A DNA stretch of 64,000 nucleotides from Nemania diffusa (Eukaryota > Ascomycota > Sordariomycetes > Xylariales > Xylariaceae): assembly GCA_038501195.1 (NCBI GenBank), contig JBBPUQ010000011.1, positions 2,108,001 to 2,172,000 of the forward strand, given 5' to 3'. Both the position numbers and the translations under genes were made by a program. Of this stretch, positions 11,565-22,256 are shown one piece after another. How positions within the stretch are numbered: position 1 is the first letter of the stretch; every line of letters starts with the position of its first letter. The notes beneath the pieces were generated by a model, which saw nothing but the letters and a program-made list of their open reading frames with translations, was not told where the DNA came from and ran no database searches.

Positions 11565-13094
11565 CTACACGATAGAGGTGCCCATCTGCAGGCTGACCTC
11601 CCACTTGAGGCTGCCGCCACGGCCGTAGCCCTCGCCGAGGCGGTTCTGAATGAGGTTGGCGATGCGGAGGCGCAGGCGGCTGAGGGTGGCGTCGTCGCAG
11701 CCGCGGGCGACGCTGACCTTGAGGTTGGCCATGCAGAGGCCGTAGTGCACCTGCCAGAATTGCGCCTCCTCGACACGCTCGATGCTCGGCTCCGTCTCGA
11801 TCTCGCGCAGCACGTCCGAGACGCCAAACTCACGGTGCTTGCCTGAGGTCGCGCTGGAGCGGCCGCCGTAGCTCATGAGCAGCATGAGGCCCTGGGCAAT
11901 GGCCAGCCGCGTGCCCAGCCCGAACATGGAGATGGCGATCACGCCGCAGATCACGCTGTCGAGCACGATGTGCAGGTGGATGGAGAAGAGCGGGAGCATC
12001 ACTAGGAGAGCGGATACCGAGAGAGTGAGGAAGTGGAACGGGTTCGACAGGATGCTTGGCAAGCTGGCGAGGTAGCTCACACGCATGGCCCGGCTGATTC
12101 TGGCGTGGTTTCTGAGGCCGAATGCGCTGATCAGAGTCGCGACTATGGCCGCCAAACTGACAAAGTCGACGCTGCCCATGGCGACCCTCGGTTCGTCGTG
12201 TTCGTGCGCGTGCGCGTGCCCTCCGTGGGAGTCGTTGCCCCCATGCCCTTCGAGGACGTGCTTCACGTTATGGCTCACCAGATCAAAGCCGCCGAAGATA
12301 AGGAAGATGCTCATGGCGAAACCGGCCAGCACCTCGGCGCGTTCCAGACCGAAGGGATACCGGATGCTGCTGCGCTTCCAGACCTCAAAGTTACCGAGAG
12401 CTTCGACTGCCACGCAGATCAATGCGGATCCCACATCGAAAAAGACCAAGTGGGAGAGGGCGGTCATGGTGAGCGAACCGTGAGCCGACATAAACAACCA
12501 GGTCGCGACGAGGGCATGGCATATACACCAGTATAGACGATGGCGCTGGTCTCGGGACATAGACGCCCAGGTTTCCTTAAACGTGGGCACAGGTAGGTCG
12601 CGCGGTAGGGCGAGGGGCGGCCGTGGAGGTGGCTCTTGGAAAATTTGGTGTTGCGCACTGACACTCGAGTGCTTATACTTGTGACCACGCCGTTGGCCGA
12701 CATTGGGCTTGATGGGCGAGGTGGATATAACCTGGGTCTGGAAGTTGAAGGGGTTCGGGGCATTCGAGTTTGGTATGTCAATTGGCGCGGTATTCTCGTT
12801 AGAGAAGTCGTCGTCGACGGTAGACGCCATTCTCGGGACTAGGAGGTTGTTGCGGTCTTGAAAAGTTGGGGCGACAGGCGAGAGACGGTCGTGAAAGGGG
12901 GGGTGGAAGTGGTGGTTGTTGCCCGCAGAGGCGGTCAAAGCCGATCGGGAAATGTTCTGGCGGTAGGCAAAGCGATTGAAATCGTCGTGGCTATGGTTAT
13001 CATAGTAGTCGTCCAGCCCGTCAGGTTCGTCAGGCGTCTCGATGGTGGGAATGAGAGAAATGGGAGGTGGAATTGCCTTGTTCATGGGAGCCAT
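11565..13094 (-). CDS. ZRG17: CDF-family zinc transporter, Zrg17-like
   Basis: This single-exon frame gives 509 residues from ATG 13094; the frame is open further to 13148 but only through a GTG. Zrg17 proteins pair with another CDF protein (Msc2/Cis4) to move zinc into the ER or early secretory pathway. Visible features: a disordered N-terminus, then WASMSRDQRHRLYWCICHALVATWLFMSAHG opening the membrane domain in short helices, the loop RYPFGLERAEVLAGF between helices 2 and 3, a His-rich loop (HGGNDSHGGHAHAHEHDE) and a C-terminal cytoplasmic domain ending in SLQMGTSIV. In Zrg17-type subunits the HxxxD zinc site of CDFs is often altered; helix 2 here has FFDVGSALICV and helix 5 has HIVLDSVICG, so an HxxxD-like motif remains in helix 5. 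Expected membrane: ER. Confidence 0.85.
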   Translation of the reverse strand: MAPMNKAIPPPISLIPTIETPDEPDGLDDYYDNHSHDDFNRFAYRQNISRSALTASAGNNHHFHPPFHDRLSPVAPTFQDRNNLLVPRMASTVDDDFSNENTAPIDIPNSNAPNPFNFQTQVISTSPIKPNVGQRRGHKYKHSSVSAQHQIFQEPPPRPPLALPRDLPVPTFKETWASMSRDQRHRLYWCICHALVATWLFMSAHGSLTMTALSHLVFFDVGSALICVAVEALGNFEVWKRSSIRYPFGLERAEVLAGFAMSIFLIFGGFDLVSHNVKHVLEGHGGNDSHGGHAHAHEHDEPRVAMGSVDFVSLAAIVATLISAFGLRNHARISRAMRVSYLASLPSILSNPFHFLTLSVSALLVMLPLFSIHLHIVLDSVICGVIAISMFGLGTRLAIAQGLMLLMSYGGRSSATSGKHREFGVSDVLREIETEPSIERVEEAQFWQVHYGLCMANLKVSVARGCDDATLSRLRLRIANLIQNRLGEGYGRGGSLKWEVSLQMGTSIV

Positions 13095-14027
13095 AGGTCC
13101 AGTACAGTATTCTGTACCATAAGTGTACCTTTGCTCACGACACGACACTAAGCGTCCAGGGCTTGGCGCTTATTCCACGCCCCGATTTAGAATGACTAGA
13201 TAAGTACTCTGTAATAAGAAGGGAACGAACAAGGCTCCAAGAAAACCAAACTGCCAGCAGCCAAGATTCTCTCAGGTGCGAACAGAGCAAGCATCCAATT
13301 TCATGACGTTTTCATGAACCACAAGCAAAGGGATTTGTGAAACCAAGCGGGAGATGTCTCAGTCAGATCGGATGGGATGGTGATATGCGAGCGTAAGGCG
13401 CGGGGTGGGGGTTACTATTAGGCTGGGTTGGTGGTGATGATGGCCCGCAGCAGTGCCTTGGAATGGATGGAATGCGGAGGAGACGCTGCGGGACGGGACA
13501 GCGCGGTAAACAGCAGTCAGTCGGTTTGGCTTTCGCTTTGTTCTAACGAGGCCAATCAGAGATCGTACGTACCTTACTGCAAGCTGTGCCTGGCTGCTTC
13601 CATAGTTGCACAGAATACAGAATCGACTGGACAGAGCGACCAACAGCCGCTGCAGGGGAAACCCCAGTGGCTAGGGTGCACAGGGGATCTGTACTAAAAA
13701 GAGTACCTACAGAAGGTACCTACTTTAAGTCCACGTTGATCATCACGTCACCTCGCTGGCGACAACTCCCCAGGTTAAACTTTAACTCTATCTATTCCCG
13801 ACAAAGACAGGACTTTACCTAATACTCTATATGATCGCAAATCAAATTGCGCGCCTCGCAATTTCTATCTTCTCAAATACAGCTTGCGGTTGCGATTAAA
13901 AGGGGGAAAAGCACACATACACGAATGGAATCCGACTGCTGATCTCGGCTCGTCGCGTTGACATGATGGGAATCATTGCACCACCTCCCCCTGATGGTAC
14001 TTCAGATCTACGAAATACCGTGTTCAT
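13095..14027. promoter_or_regulatory. Divergent promoter region between ZRG17 and the two-TM protein gene
   Basis: About 0.9 kb separates two genes read in opposite directions. Short ORFs have no family features. GTACCTACAGAAGGTACCTAC-like words lie near 13703-13723. No named regulatory site, including a zinc-response element, could be supported. Confidence 0.4.
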
Positions 14028-15182
14028 ATGACAATGGAGAACACCCCTCCAATCCAACGCTCCAGCTCGCATCAGTCGCCGGACCCAAATGCCAGCGGTC
14101 GCAAAAGAAGCGGTTCCGGCGCCAGTATACTATCCAAGATCCCCTTCCTTCGCACTTCCGACAGCAAATCGAGCCCAGACGATTCACGATCCGACAAATA
14201 TCCTCCCGCTATTAGCAGCCCGGGCAGTCCCGGAAATGCCTTCGACAGGCCACCGCGCGCCCTAGCTGCCGCAATGTCCCAACAAAAGACCCGTAGGCGT
14301 AGGGGCTCTTTGCGAAAAGTCGCTCTGTTAGGCCGCGGCGCCGCACGTGAGAAGCGTGAGCTAAGACCGCAATCACCGCAGCAGCAGCAACAGGTGCCGC
14401 AGCCTCTCGCCCTAGACACATCGCAGATTCTTCTCCAGCAAGCCTCCGTGCCGCCGCCGATAAAACAGCAGTATACCACTAGTCCCGATGCCGTGAGCGG
14501 GGCGGCTGCAATCGGCTTGGGCTTGTCGGATGCCACCCCACGCCCGTCGCTAGAGGGCTTTGCCTCGAGAGGAACCTCTGCGATGCCCACTACGCCAACC
14601 ACTATCCTCAGTTATGACATTCAGGCGACGAGCCCCACGATTTCTTACACGTCAACCACAGACGAGGAGGATGGGCTTTCCATGTCGCTGCCCGTGCCCT
14701 CACTTCCTCAGCCCGACCGAGCGGCCTTTTCCTCCGGTTCCGAATCTTATTACCGTGGCCCATCTCACCGCGCACAATCCCCGGCGCACTCGATACAGCG
14801 CCGACGATCCACAAGCAAGCAGCAATATGCCAAGTCACCTCTATCCTTGCAGGGGCTAGCAACGGGGAGCCCAGCCTTGGCCAACATCGATAGTGGGTAT
14901 CACGACTACAGCGAAACAGAGTGGTGGGGATGGGTCGTTCTCATCGTGACGTGGTTCGTGTTCGTTGTCGGTATGGGCTCTTGCCTAAACATCTGGAGCT
15001 GGGCTTGGGATGTCGGTTCAACCCCCTACGCTCCCCCCGAGCTCGAAGACGACCCTACGCTCCCCATAGTAGGGTATTATCCTGCCTTAATGATACTCAC
15101 GTCTATCATGGCGTGGGTTTGGGTGATCGTTGCGTGGGTAGGCATGAAGTATTTTAGGCACGCCAAAATTAGTGGCGATTAG
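14028..15182 (+). CDS. Conserved fungal protein with two C-terminal membrane segments
   Basis: This single-exon frame gives 384 residues. The first 290 are disordered and rich in Ser, Pro and Arg, with a basic patch (QQKTRRRRGSLRKVALLGRG) and a Gln run. The C-terminal 90 residues are very well formed: TM1 at about 299-322 (GWVVLIVTWFVFVVGMGSCL), a loop with YAPPELEDDPTLPIVGYYP, and TM2 at about 351-373 ending in GMKYFRHAKISGD. I recall this C-terminal pair as conserved in many Pezizomycotina, but I know no function for it. Trp-rich helix edges and the acidic loop suggest a small integral membrane protein with a cytosolic tail at each end. It is not a recognised transporter. Confidence 0.75.
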   Translation: MTMENTPPIQRSSSHQSPDPNASGRKRSGSGASILSKIPFLRTSDSKSSPDDSRSDKYPPAISSPGSPGNAFDRPPRALAAAMSQQKTRRRRGSLRKVALLGRGAAREKRELRPQSPQQQQQVPQPLALDTSQILLQQASVPPPIKQQYTTSPDAVSGAAAIGLGLSDATPRPSLEGFASRGTSAMPTTPTTILSYDIQATSPTISYTSTTDEEDGLSMSLPVPSLPQPDRAAFSSGSESYYRGPSHRAQSPAHSIQRRRSTSKQQYAKSPLSLQGLATGSPALANIDSGYHDYSETEWWGWVVLIVTWFVFVVGMGSCLNIWSWAWDVGSTPYAPPELEDDPTLPIVGYYPALMILTSIMAWVWVIVAWVGMKYFRHAKISGD

Positions 15183-15647
15183 GTCTATTCCTGTATAAAA
15201 GAGATAGCTACATAGTAAATACCTACCATCCAGCACATCCTTTGGTGCTTAATTCTAGATTGCTCAAAGCTCATGTGCCGAACAGCTCTACAAAGGAGTT
15301 TATAACTATTAGTTATGAGGAGGTTTAGTAAAAAGGCAAGCTAAGCCAGATTATTGTTTCCTTGAAGCTATATGAAAAAACCTTGAGTGCGGTCTCACTA
15401 TAAAAGTAGGGAAGAGACTCAGGGGACCTTCAGAGAAACGCTCCCCAAAAAGTAGGTTCTTCTTAAGGAAACAAATCACGAATAGATGAGACAGTTGATA
15501 TAAGTAAGAAATATAAATTCAAAGGATAACCAACAAAAAAATCACTCCAGTGGGAAAGTAGCCAGGAATATAAGCCAAAACACAACGTCGACCTACGATT
15601 ATATTCTAGTTTTCACTATCCTAATTCTCAACTTCTCCCATTCATAG
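15183..15647. other. Intergenic, 3' flank of the two-TM protein gene
   Basis: This AT-rich stretch holds nothing I could recognise as a gene. Confidence 0.45.
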
Positions 15648-16067
15648 TTGTCCAGTAATAATAATCATAGAAATCCCCCTCGGCGGAGATCAGCTGCCCT
15701 CCCACTGGATCTCTATCTAGCCTTCGAGAGAGTCCTCGCCGAAGACTGGACGTCGACGTGCGGCGTTTGCTCCCGCTCTAGCTGCTGCGGGGCCGTATTC
15801 CGGCGCGTCCTAGCGGCAGCGGTTTGTGGGCTTCGGAGACATGTCGGAGATCAAAAGGGGGAGACCCCGTGCGTGCTCGTCGACGCCGGCGGTATCTTGA
15901 CGTCTTGCGAGCGGTGCGTGGGGAATGGGCGCACTAGCCCCGAGAGACGGCAAGTGCTTTTTTCAGTATACTTCTGTGGCTTTGGAAATATTTCTCTATT
16001 TGAAGGGGGCCATCTAGAGACTGAAGAAAATAATTGGGGGAGAAAAAGGCAAATGAGTATTGACTGA
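15648..16067 (+). CDS. Possible Cys-rich orphan ORF or gene relic
   Basis: An open frame of 139 codons without an ATG (it opens at TTG, just after an in-frame TAG) sits on a GC-rich island (about 15690-15940) in AT-rich surroundings. It shows a Cys pattern CGVCSRSSCC...C...C...SCERC with basic residues between. This recalls short Cys-rich fungal ORFs linked to transposon remnants, but there is no alignment to support it. It may be the end of a decayed gene. I cannot assign a function and am unsure that it is translated. Confidence 0.2.
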   Translation: MSSNNNHRNPPRRRSAALPLDLYLAFERVLAEDWTSTCGVCSRSSCCGAVFRRVLAAAVCGLRRHVGDQKGETPCVLVDAGGILTSCERCVGNGRTSPERRQVLFSVYFCGFGNISLFEGGHLETEENNWGRKRQMSID

Positions 16068-19000
16068 CTATCTGGAAACTGTCTAAAGGCTATTCATATT
16101 CTCTTGATTAAGACGGAGCAGTAGGAGCAACGGAAGCACGAGGGAAGATCGCATTGCTAAATATTCCTTGCTTTCGGCTGTCTTCAGTATAAGACGTTTC
16201 ATCTCCTATTCCATCCTCTAGGAACAGAGGAAACTGGACTACTAGTGGAATCTGCGAGATGAATCACGAAAACGGTCATAACTAGCATATATGTATACAC
16301 CTTTTTCGAACCTATATTAGATGGTCCGGGCCCTTAGCATTGCTGTAGTCAACTTGAGGTTGAAAATAATTCTCGGCGTGTGCTGTCTTTAGAGAGTGAC
16401 TTCCATGCCGATATAACTCTTGATATGTTACTCTTCTTAGATATGACATTCCATATCACTCGATACTACTACTATTGCTGTGCTCCCTACTTATCCACAT
16501 TGGCATAAAGGCAAAGACCCCCCGAAGTAGCTGTAGCGTCCTACTTATAATAGTTGAATTGAGTAGAGACCAGACTACCTACGCTCACGTGGCAAATCTC
16601 GACATTGGCACGAGCTTCGAGGTCACCAGCTGTATCCATAGAGGGGTTTAAATAGCAGCAGCCTTCAAGCTCCATAACGAAGATGCACTTACATATAAGA
16701 CGCTACTATCGGTGGTCTTTGAGGTCTCCTACACATGCACCTCCTATCTAAGCTTCGGAGTAGAATTTGGATAGGGGACAACATGACAGAAGAGGAGATG
16801 CTACGGAGTCTTGCGAGGTGATTGTAGGCTAGCTTAACTAATGATATGAGTTAGTATTTGGTGCTAGTGAATGAACAAATAGACATAACTCGCAGCTAGT
16901 TAACTCGTTCAACTCTATTACACCCTACCCGTCGTCTATTGCCTGACTAGATAAGCAGATTCCATGGCCGGCTATAATCTTCTCTTCGCCTTCATGATAC
17001 TGGCAGAAAGCCTGCATCACACTACGCACACTAAGTAGGTATTTACACGCTCGCTTATGTAGTCGCCAGTTGCATACGGGCCGAGTTTGCCGGCTATCTG
17101 GCAGACGGTTACGATTTCACGTCGGACGCATCGGGATTATTCCTGGAGGTGGCTGGGTAACACGGGATTAGTCCTCAGCGTATTTCCCTTCCGAGACTAA
17201 CTGCGTTTCATCGAAACTCATTTCTGAGTAGGTAGGCATAGGCAGTCCTGGATTACGCAAGCCGAAAACCTACTGTGGCTCTGGACGGTGCGCTGCTGCA
17301 ACAGCCGTGTAACTCAGGAACCCGGCGGGCTGGGTGTTGTAGTGTGAGTGTGAGTATGTATGTAGTGTATATATTGTAGTGTGCCCTCTCTCAATTTTGT
17401 GTGAATCCTCATGTTCGGTGTGCCTTATCCCGGTCACTAATAATATCATGTTTGATAATGCCCGGAGGGCCGCGCATGGTCCCAGTTTTGGTTTCCCGTA
17501 TTCCTTGGTTGCTCTGGAAGGGTTGGATAGGTACCTGTGTAAACCTGTCTAGGTAGCTTAGACTGTCTAGACAACCAGGGTTTCTACCAAGCGAGTGGTC
17601 AAGTGTTTCGATGTCTAATCCCCCTAGTTTTGAATTTGGCGATAGTGACGGATCTCAATGTCAAACACGGGAGGGCAATTGGCAATAGGTAATTCTGTGC
17701 CTCGCGTCATTATCCCTTGTCTTTGTGGCGCGTCGGGAAGCGATCCGTGGGACGCCTTTGCCGTCACACCGGAAGCTCTAGGTGCCTTGACCTACCTAAA
17801 TAGGTACCGTACCTACTGTACTGGTAACTAAAACAATTGGTAGGACCTGGTAGGTAGTACGCAGTACCTATCATGACTTCCAGGTCCCTGATCTTGACAG
17901 CGGTTTAAATGCTAGATCTTACTAGCAATGCCCCTGTAGCCCCTAAAACGATCAATCAGATGAACACCATGGACTCTGAGAGTCAAATATAGAAACAAAA
18001 AAATAAAATAAAGATCTCATCGTTCACTAGGTAGCTGGAGCCATAGGCGAAGGGATTAAGCATGTGCGCTACGACCTCGATTTTCCCAACTGTAAGCGCT
18101 TGCGCCTGGCAAGGGGCGGCAAGGAACACCAATCACACATATTGGACCGCGCATACCGATCGATTTCTTATTAAAGCACGCACATACATACACACACACA
18201 CATACCCACAGACATGTGGCGTCCGATAACATGCACGTTCCAGCGTGAAAGGGCAATGTTGATGTTACATTATTACATTGGAGGACGAGGAGCAGCGGCG
18301 AGGGATTGTCTTGAAGACACACGCTGGTTTTGATTTCGAGATGCGATATGATGCCCGTCTGACAGATGACTACCTAGACTACTTGTTAGCTGACCTGTTC
18401 ATACGGACTGTAAGATACCACATAGACCAGGACATGCCTAACCATGAGATCTGTCTGCCTCATCTATTTACAGATCGAGTGGTAGACATTCGGTTGCCGG
18501 CAAGCCCAGGAGCGCGTAAGACGATTTGAGTCCATCAATTACCTAACTCAACAACTCAGGCTTAAGCTTTCTCGCAAGACGCGCGTTAGGCCTCAAAGGT
18601 AAGTTAATTAGGTAAAAGGCCCACACGCGACTAGGTATCTAAATCCATGGGTGAAGAAGGTTTCTGGTGCGTTTCAGATCTTCCTTAGCATAGCAACGTG
18701 TCGAGCAGCTAGATAGGAATGGGGAAATTTGGGGAAGGGCAAGAAATCCTCCAGGGATCTAAATACATGATAATGATGGGCCACGCCTCTTTCGAAAAGC
18801 CAAGTCACGTGTGATGGAGCTGCTGCGACCTCACCTATATTTGTGTAATTAGGTAGGTAGGTAGTGTAAGTGTTGGAGAGAAGCACGTTTTGGCTGAATA
18901 ATGAATATCTACATGTGTGTTGTATGCACATGCGGTAACTCGTGTGAATAGGTATCCTGTACTGCTAATCTTGATAGACTACATAAATACGCATAGATAG

Positions 19001-22000
19001 ATCGCGAGAGTTTCCGATACCCTCATACCTACACTATCCTGCCCAATCCAAAGCCTGCAGATCTCCGCTCTGGGTAGCTCGGCGGTGGCCAATTATTCCT
19101 TGGGCTGCATACGCATACACAAGTGACAGGGACAGCTGCGGGAGGGGAATAACCAGGAGGTCTGATAATTTCTGCAACTCTACTACAAGTTAGGTACGCA
19201 TATATTAATAATTACCTTGATGACTAGGTACCCTAAAAGAGCTGTCTCATGAGGGCTGTTAGCCTGTTCGCGCAAGCCTGTTCTTCGGAAGGCCCATATT
19301 AATTAGCTATTATGCGTACCTGGTACCCTGTAGAAGTATGTTTATTCGGACGAGGAATAATCGCTACATGTGTGTAAGTAGTGGAAGCTGGGGCGATATT
19401 AAAGTGCCGGCCTCTGTCGGTAATGTATACCATCCCAACCCCAAGGCACAAACACCTATAGAAGAGTGGGTTCATCCAACAACATCAACAAGCCAAGGTT
19501 TGTTGACCATCTTTGAGGCCTAGTGGTGCCAGCGAGACGGAACCGCCAGGTTGAGAACACGACTTGTAGGCATAACCTAGCTGCATTAGGCAACGTAGTC
19601 ATACCCAGAGCACACCCAGAAGCACACCCAGAGCGTCCAAAGCGGTTCATGTTCATGACTCGCCAGTGAGATTGGCTGCGGAAGAGATAGACGTTAGACG
19701 AGACTGACTAGGGTTGATGTTTTTGTTGACTCAGGCCGCATACAGAATACAACAGTGGTGTCTCCCCAGATTGGTATGGTATTGTACTCTGTAGTACCGT
19801 TCCAGACTACATACGCATACGCAGTATCTAGTCATGTAAGTAAGTAGATACCATGTTCGTCGAGATAGATTTCGGTCTGCACCGCAGCGGAGAAGATGGC
19901 GGATCTAACGGTCGGACGTAGTGTGCAACACTAGGTACCCGTCCCTTGACTCCGTTCGCCGTTCGCTGGTTACCTTGATAAGCTTGCTAACCTCTCTCTG
20001 CCTGCTCCGTCACAGATGGGCCACCTACTTACATATCTACATGTGATTAGCTACCGGCATGTGATGTCACGGCAGCCATCTTTCGATCCCACGAAGCTAC
20101 CAGAAGATAAAAATATCGTATAAACGAAATAGCTCTACTGAAACACGAGAAGCGCCGACAACCTAGACTATTCTGTACTTATCTGGTATTATCTACTCGG
20201 GCATTGCACCGTATGTACGGATAGGTAAGCAGAAGCAGAAGGATGGAAAAGTATATAAGTGGTCCACTTAACTGCCAGGTTAAGCTCATTGCCACATCGT
20301 CATTCGCCCCCTCGCTCCGTCTAAGTACCTACATAGGTGAACAGTAAGTCCATTTCAAGACCACTTACAGTAGATGGTGAGATTCTACGCTAAAATCTAG
20401 AATCGCTTCGATTTCTCGTGGACAAAAGTTTAATCAGATTAGCAAGTTGACCCACCGATTTCCCACCCTTCTGCTTATATAATTAGAGCCAACGATAGCG
20501 ACCTGACTAACCACCCATTTGGGTGGTTGGAGAGGGACCCTAGGCCATGTTTCTCGGTGGACAGGATGTGCGTGACTGGGTGGTTGGAGTCCAATAGGCC
20601 GCATTTGATTTGTAAGGGAGAATGAATGAATGCGATTCTCGGTGGCTTGCTTAACAGACCGACGCAGTGCAAGACTGGTATTAGACAGAGAGAGAGGGAT
20701 TTTACTTTGATAGATGTGTTTTCGATTCATTCAAAGTCATGATATTCAACTCGAAGAGTCGATAACAGGAGACAAAACCACTTATTTTCCCAAGTAAGTG
20801 GGTATGTACCTATCTACTGTAGTGGCGAGTTCGTGGTGCTGGGCAGGTGATTTCTCGGAATTGCCGCTCTGCTACCTACCTAGGTAAAGTACCTATCGAC
20901 CGCCATACCATACCTCGGAAGGTAATTAGACATGATTTCCATACTGAAATTCCACACTGAAACATGAACATGAAAAGGTCGTGAGGCTAGAATAGGTAAT
21001 AGTGAATTACCCTCTCGCGCTTAGCGCTGCTTCGGCGATGGCTCCTCCAATGTCATCGATCACTGCAATCGGCCAACTTTAGGGGATGGCAAAAGCAGGT
21101 ACCTACCTGCTTCAGAGCTACCTAAGGTATCTATAGGTACCTGCAGGTGCTGTATGCTGTGCTAGGCATTCTACAGACGACTTTTTTTTAGGGCCATGCC
21201 AGTCCTCCAGCCTTGAATCGTTACCTTTTTACTTACTTAATTACTTACAGTGGAGGATAGGTACCTTGGCGGGTCTTAGGCCGATCTTATGGGGTCTTAT
21301 TTAGGGGATTACCTGCCTGCGCTGTGAGCATTAAGTACCGGTTATTCGCTGCCAGCTCCCATATCCCCTCCTCGGTCTTTTTTTCGCACCTCTCGCACCC
21401 AGTACCCAATGCCAAGCCCAAGCCCAGACCTAGCTTAAGCCCTTTTCTCTCTTGACTACCCCCAACTCGCTTGCCTGCCAGTTCCATCCCAACCATCCTT
21501 TCATCGTCTCGACCCGAAGCCTCCCTCCCCTAATCGAATCGTACCATCGTACTCGATCTCTCCATCCCCCATATCTTCTGTCGACGCTGGATGGGGTTTT
21601 TCGTCTTCGAATAGTGTCCGTCGCGCTGGAGATCCGGGCCTCCATCTTCTTGTTTCCTCGAACCGTTTCCCACAACCACGAGCGGGTTAGCCGTCGACGT
21701 TTGGCCTTTGGGCATCCCTTTTGGTCCGATTCACGATCTAGTTTCATGTTCATATCCGCATGCATGCCTCTCCTCCTCGTCAACCTCTACCACTACCTCT
21801 ATCACCTTCGCCCTTCTCTCATCATCAGAGTAGGTACGCCTCGGTCAGTAGCTTGATCTGCTTGTCCCGTCTAGAAACAACAGAGCCGCCGTTGTTGTCG
21901 TGCATCCTCTGCAATCGCCGATCCGCCGAGAATCGCGCGCTTGGAGAAGAGTGCAATTTTATTTACTCATTATTGGGGGCTGAATAGCTTCCGAGCTGCC

Positions 22001-22256
22001 AACAAGTTCCTGCATCTGTCTGTGCATTGACATTCTGCATTGATCCTCAAACACGCCCGTCAACTAAATACATCAGGGCGCATCTGTGCCTAAAACCGAC
22101 TTTATTACCGTGCTGTATATACTATACCTACTCGCGCCACGCACCCTAGCTCCCGGTCATCAATTCCTTAGGTCCCCTGACCTCTTCTCGACACCGCCTC
22201 GCGCGCTGACCGGCTCCTCCTGCACCGATCTCGTCGAACCTCACCTATCCGCCATC
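16068..22256. other. Long gene-poor region upstream of MUB1
   Basis: About 6.2 kb without a supported gene. GGTACC/CCTAGG words recur (about 17530-17560, 17785-17870, 18850-18865, 20875-20895, 21095-21145). A CA-rich run lies at 18176-18210 and an 8-bp perfect hairpin at 20509-20528. A 83-codon frame at 18278-18529 has protein-like composition but no ATG. From about 21350 to 22256 the plus strand becomes CT-rich, which fits a long 5' leader and promoter of MUB1, with small upstream ORFs (for example 21452-21856). Confidence 0.5.
20509..20528. other. Short perfect inverted repeat
   Basis: AACCACCC and GGGTGGTT form an 8-bp stem around a 4-base ATTT loop. Another GGGTGGTTGGA copy lies about 50 bases on (near 20577). 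No function is known. Confidence 0.6.
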
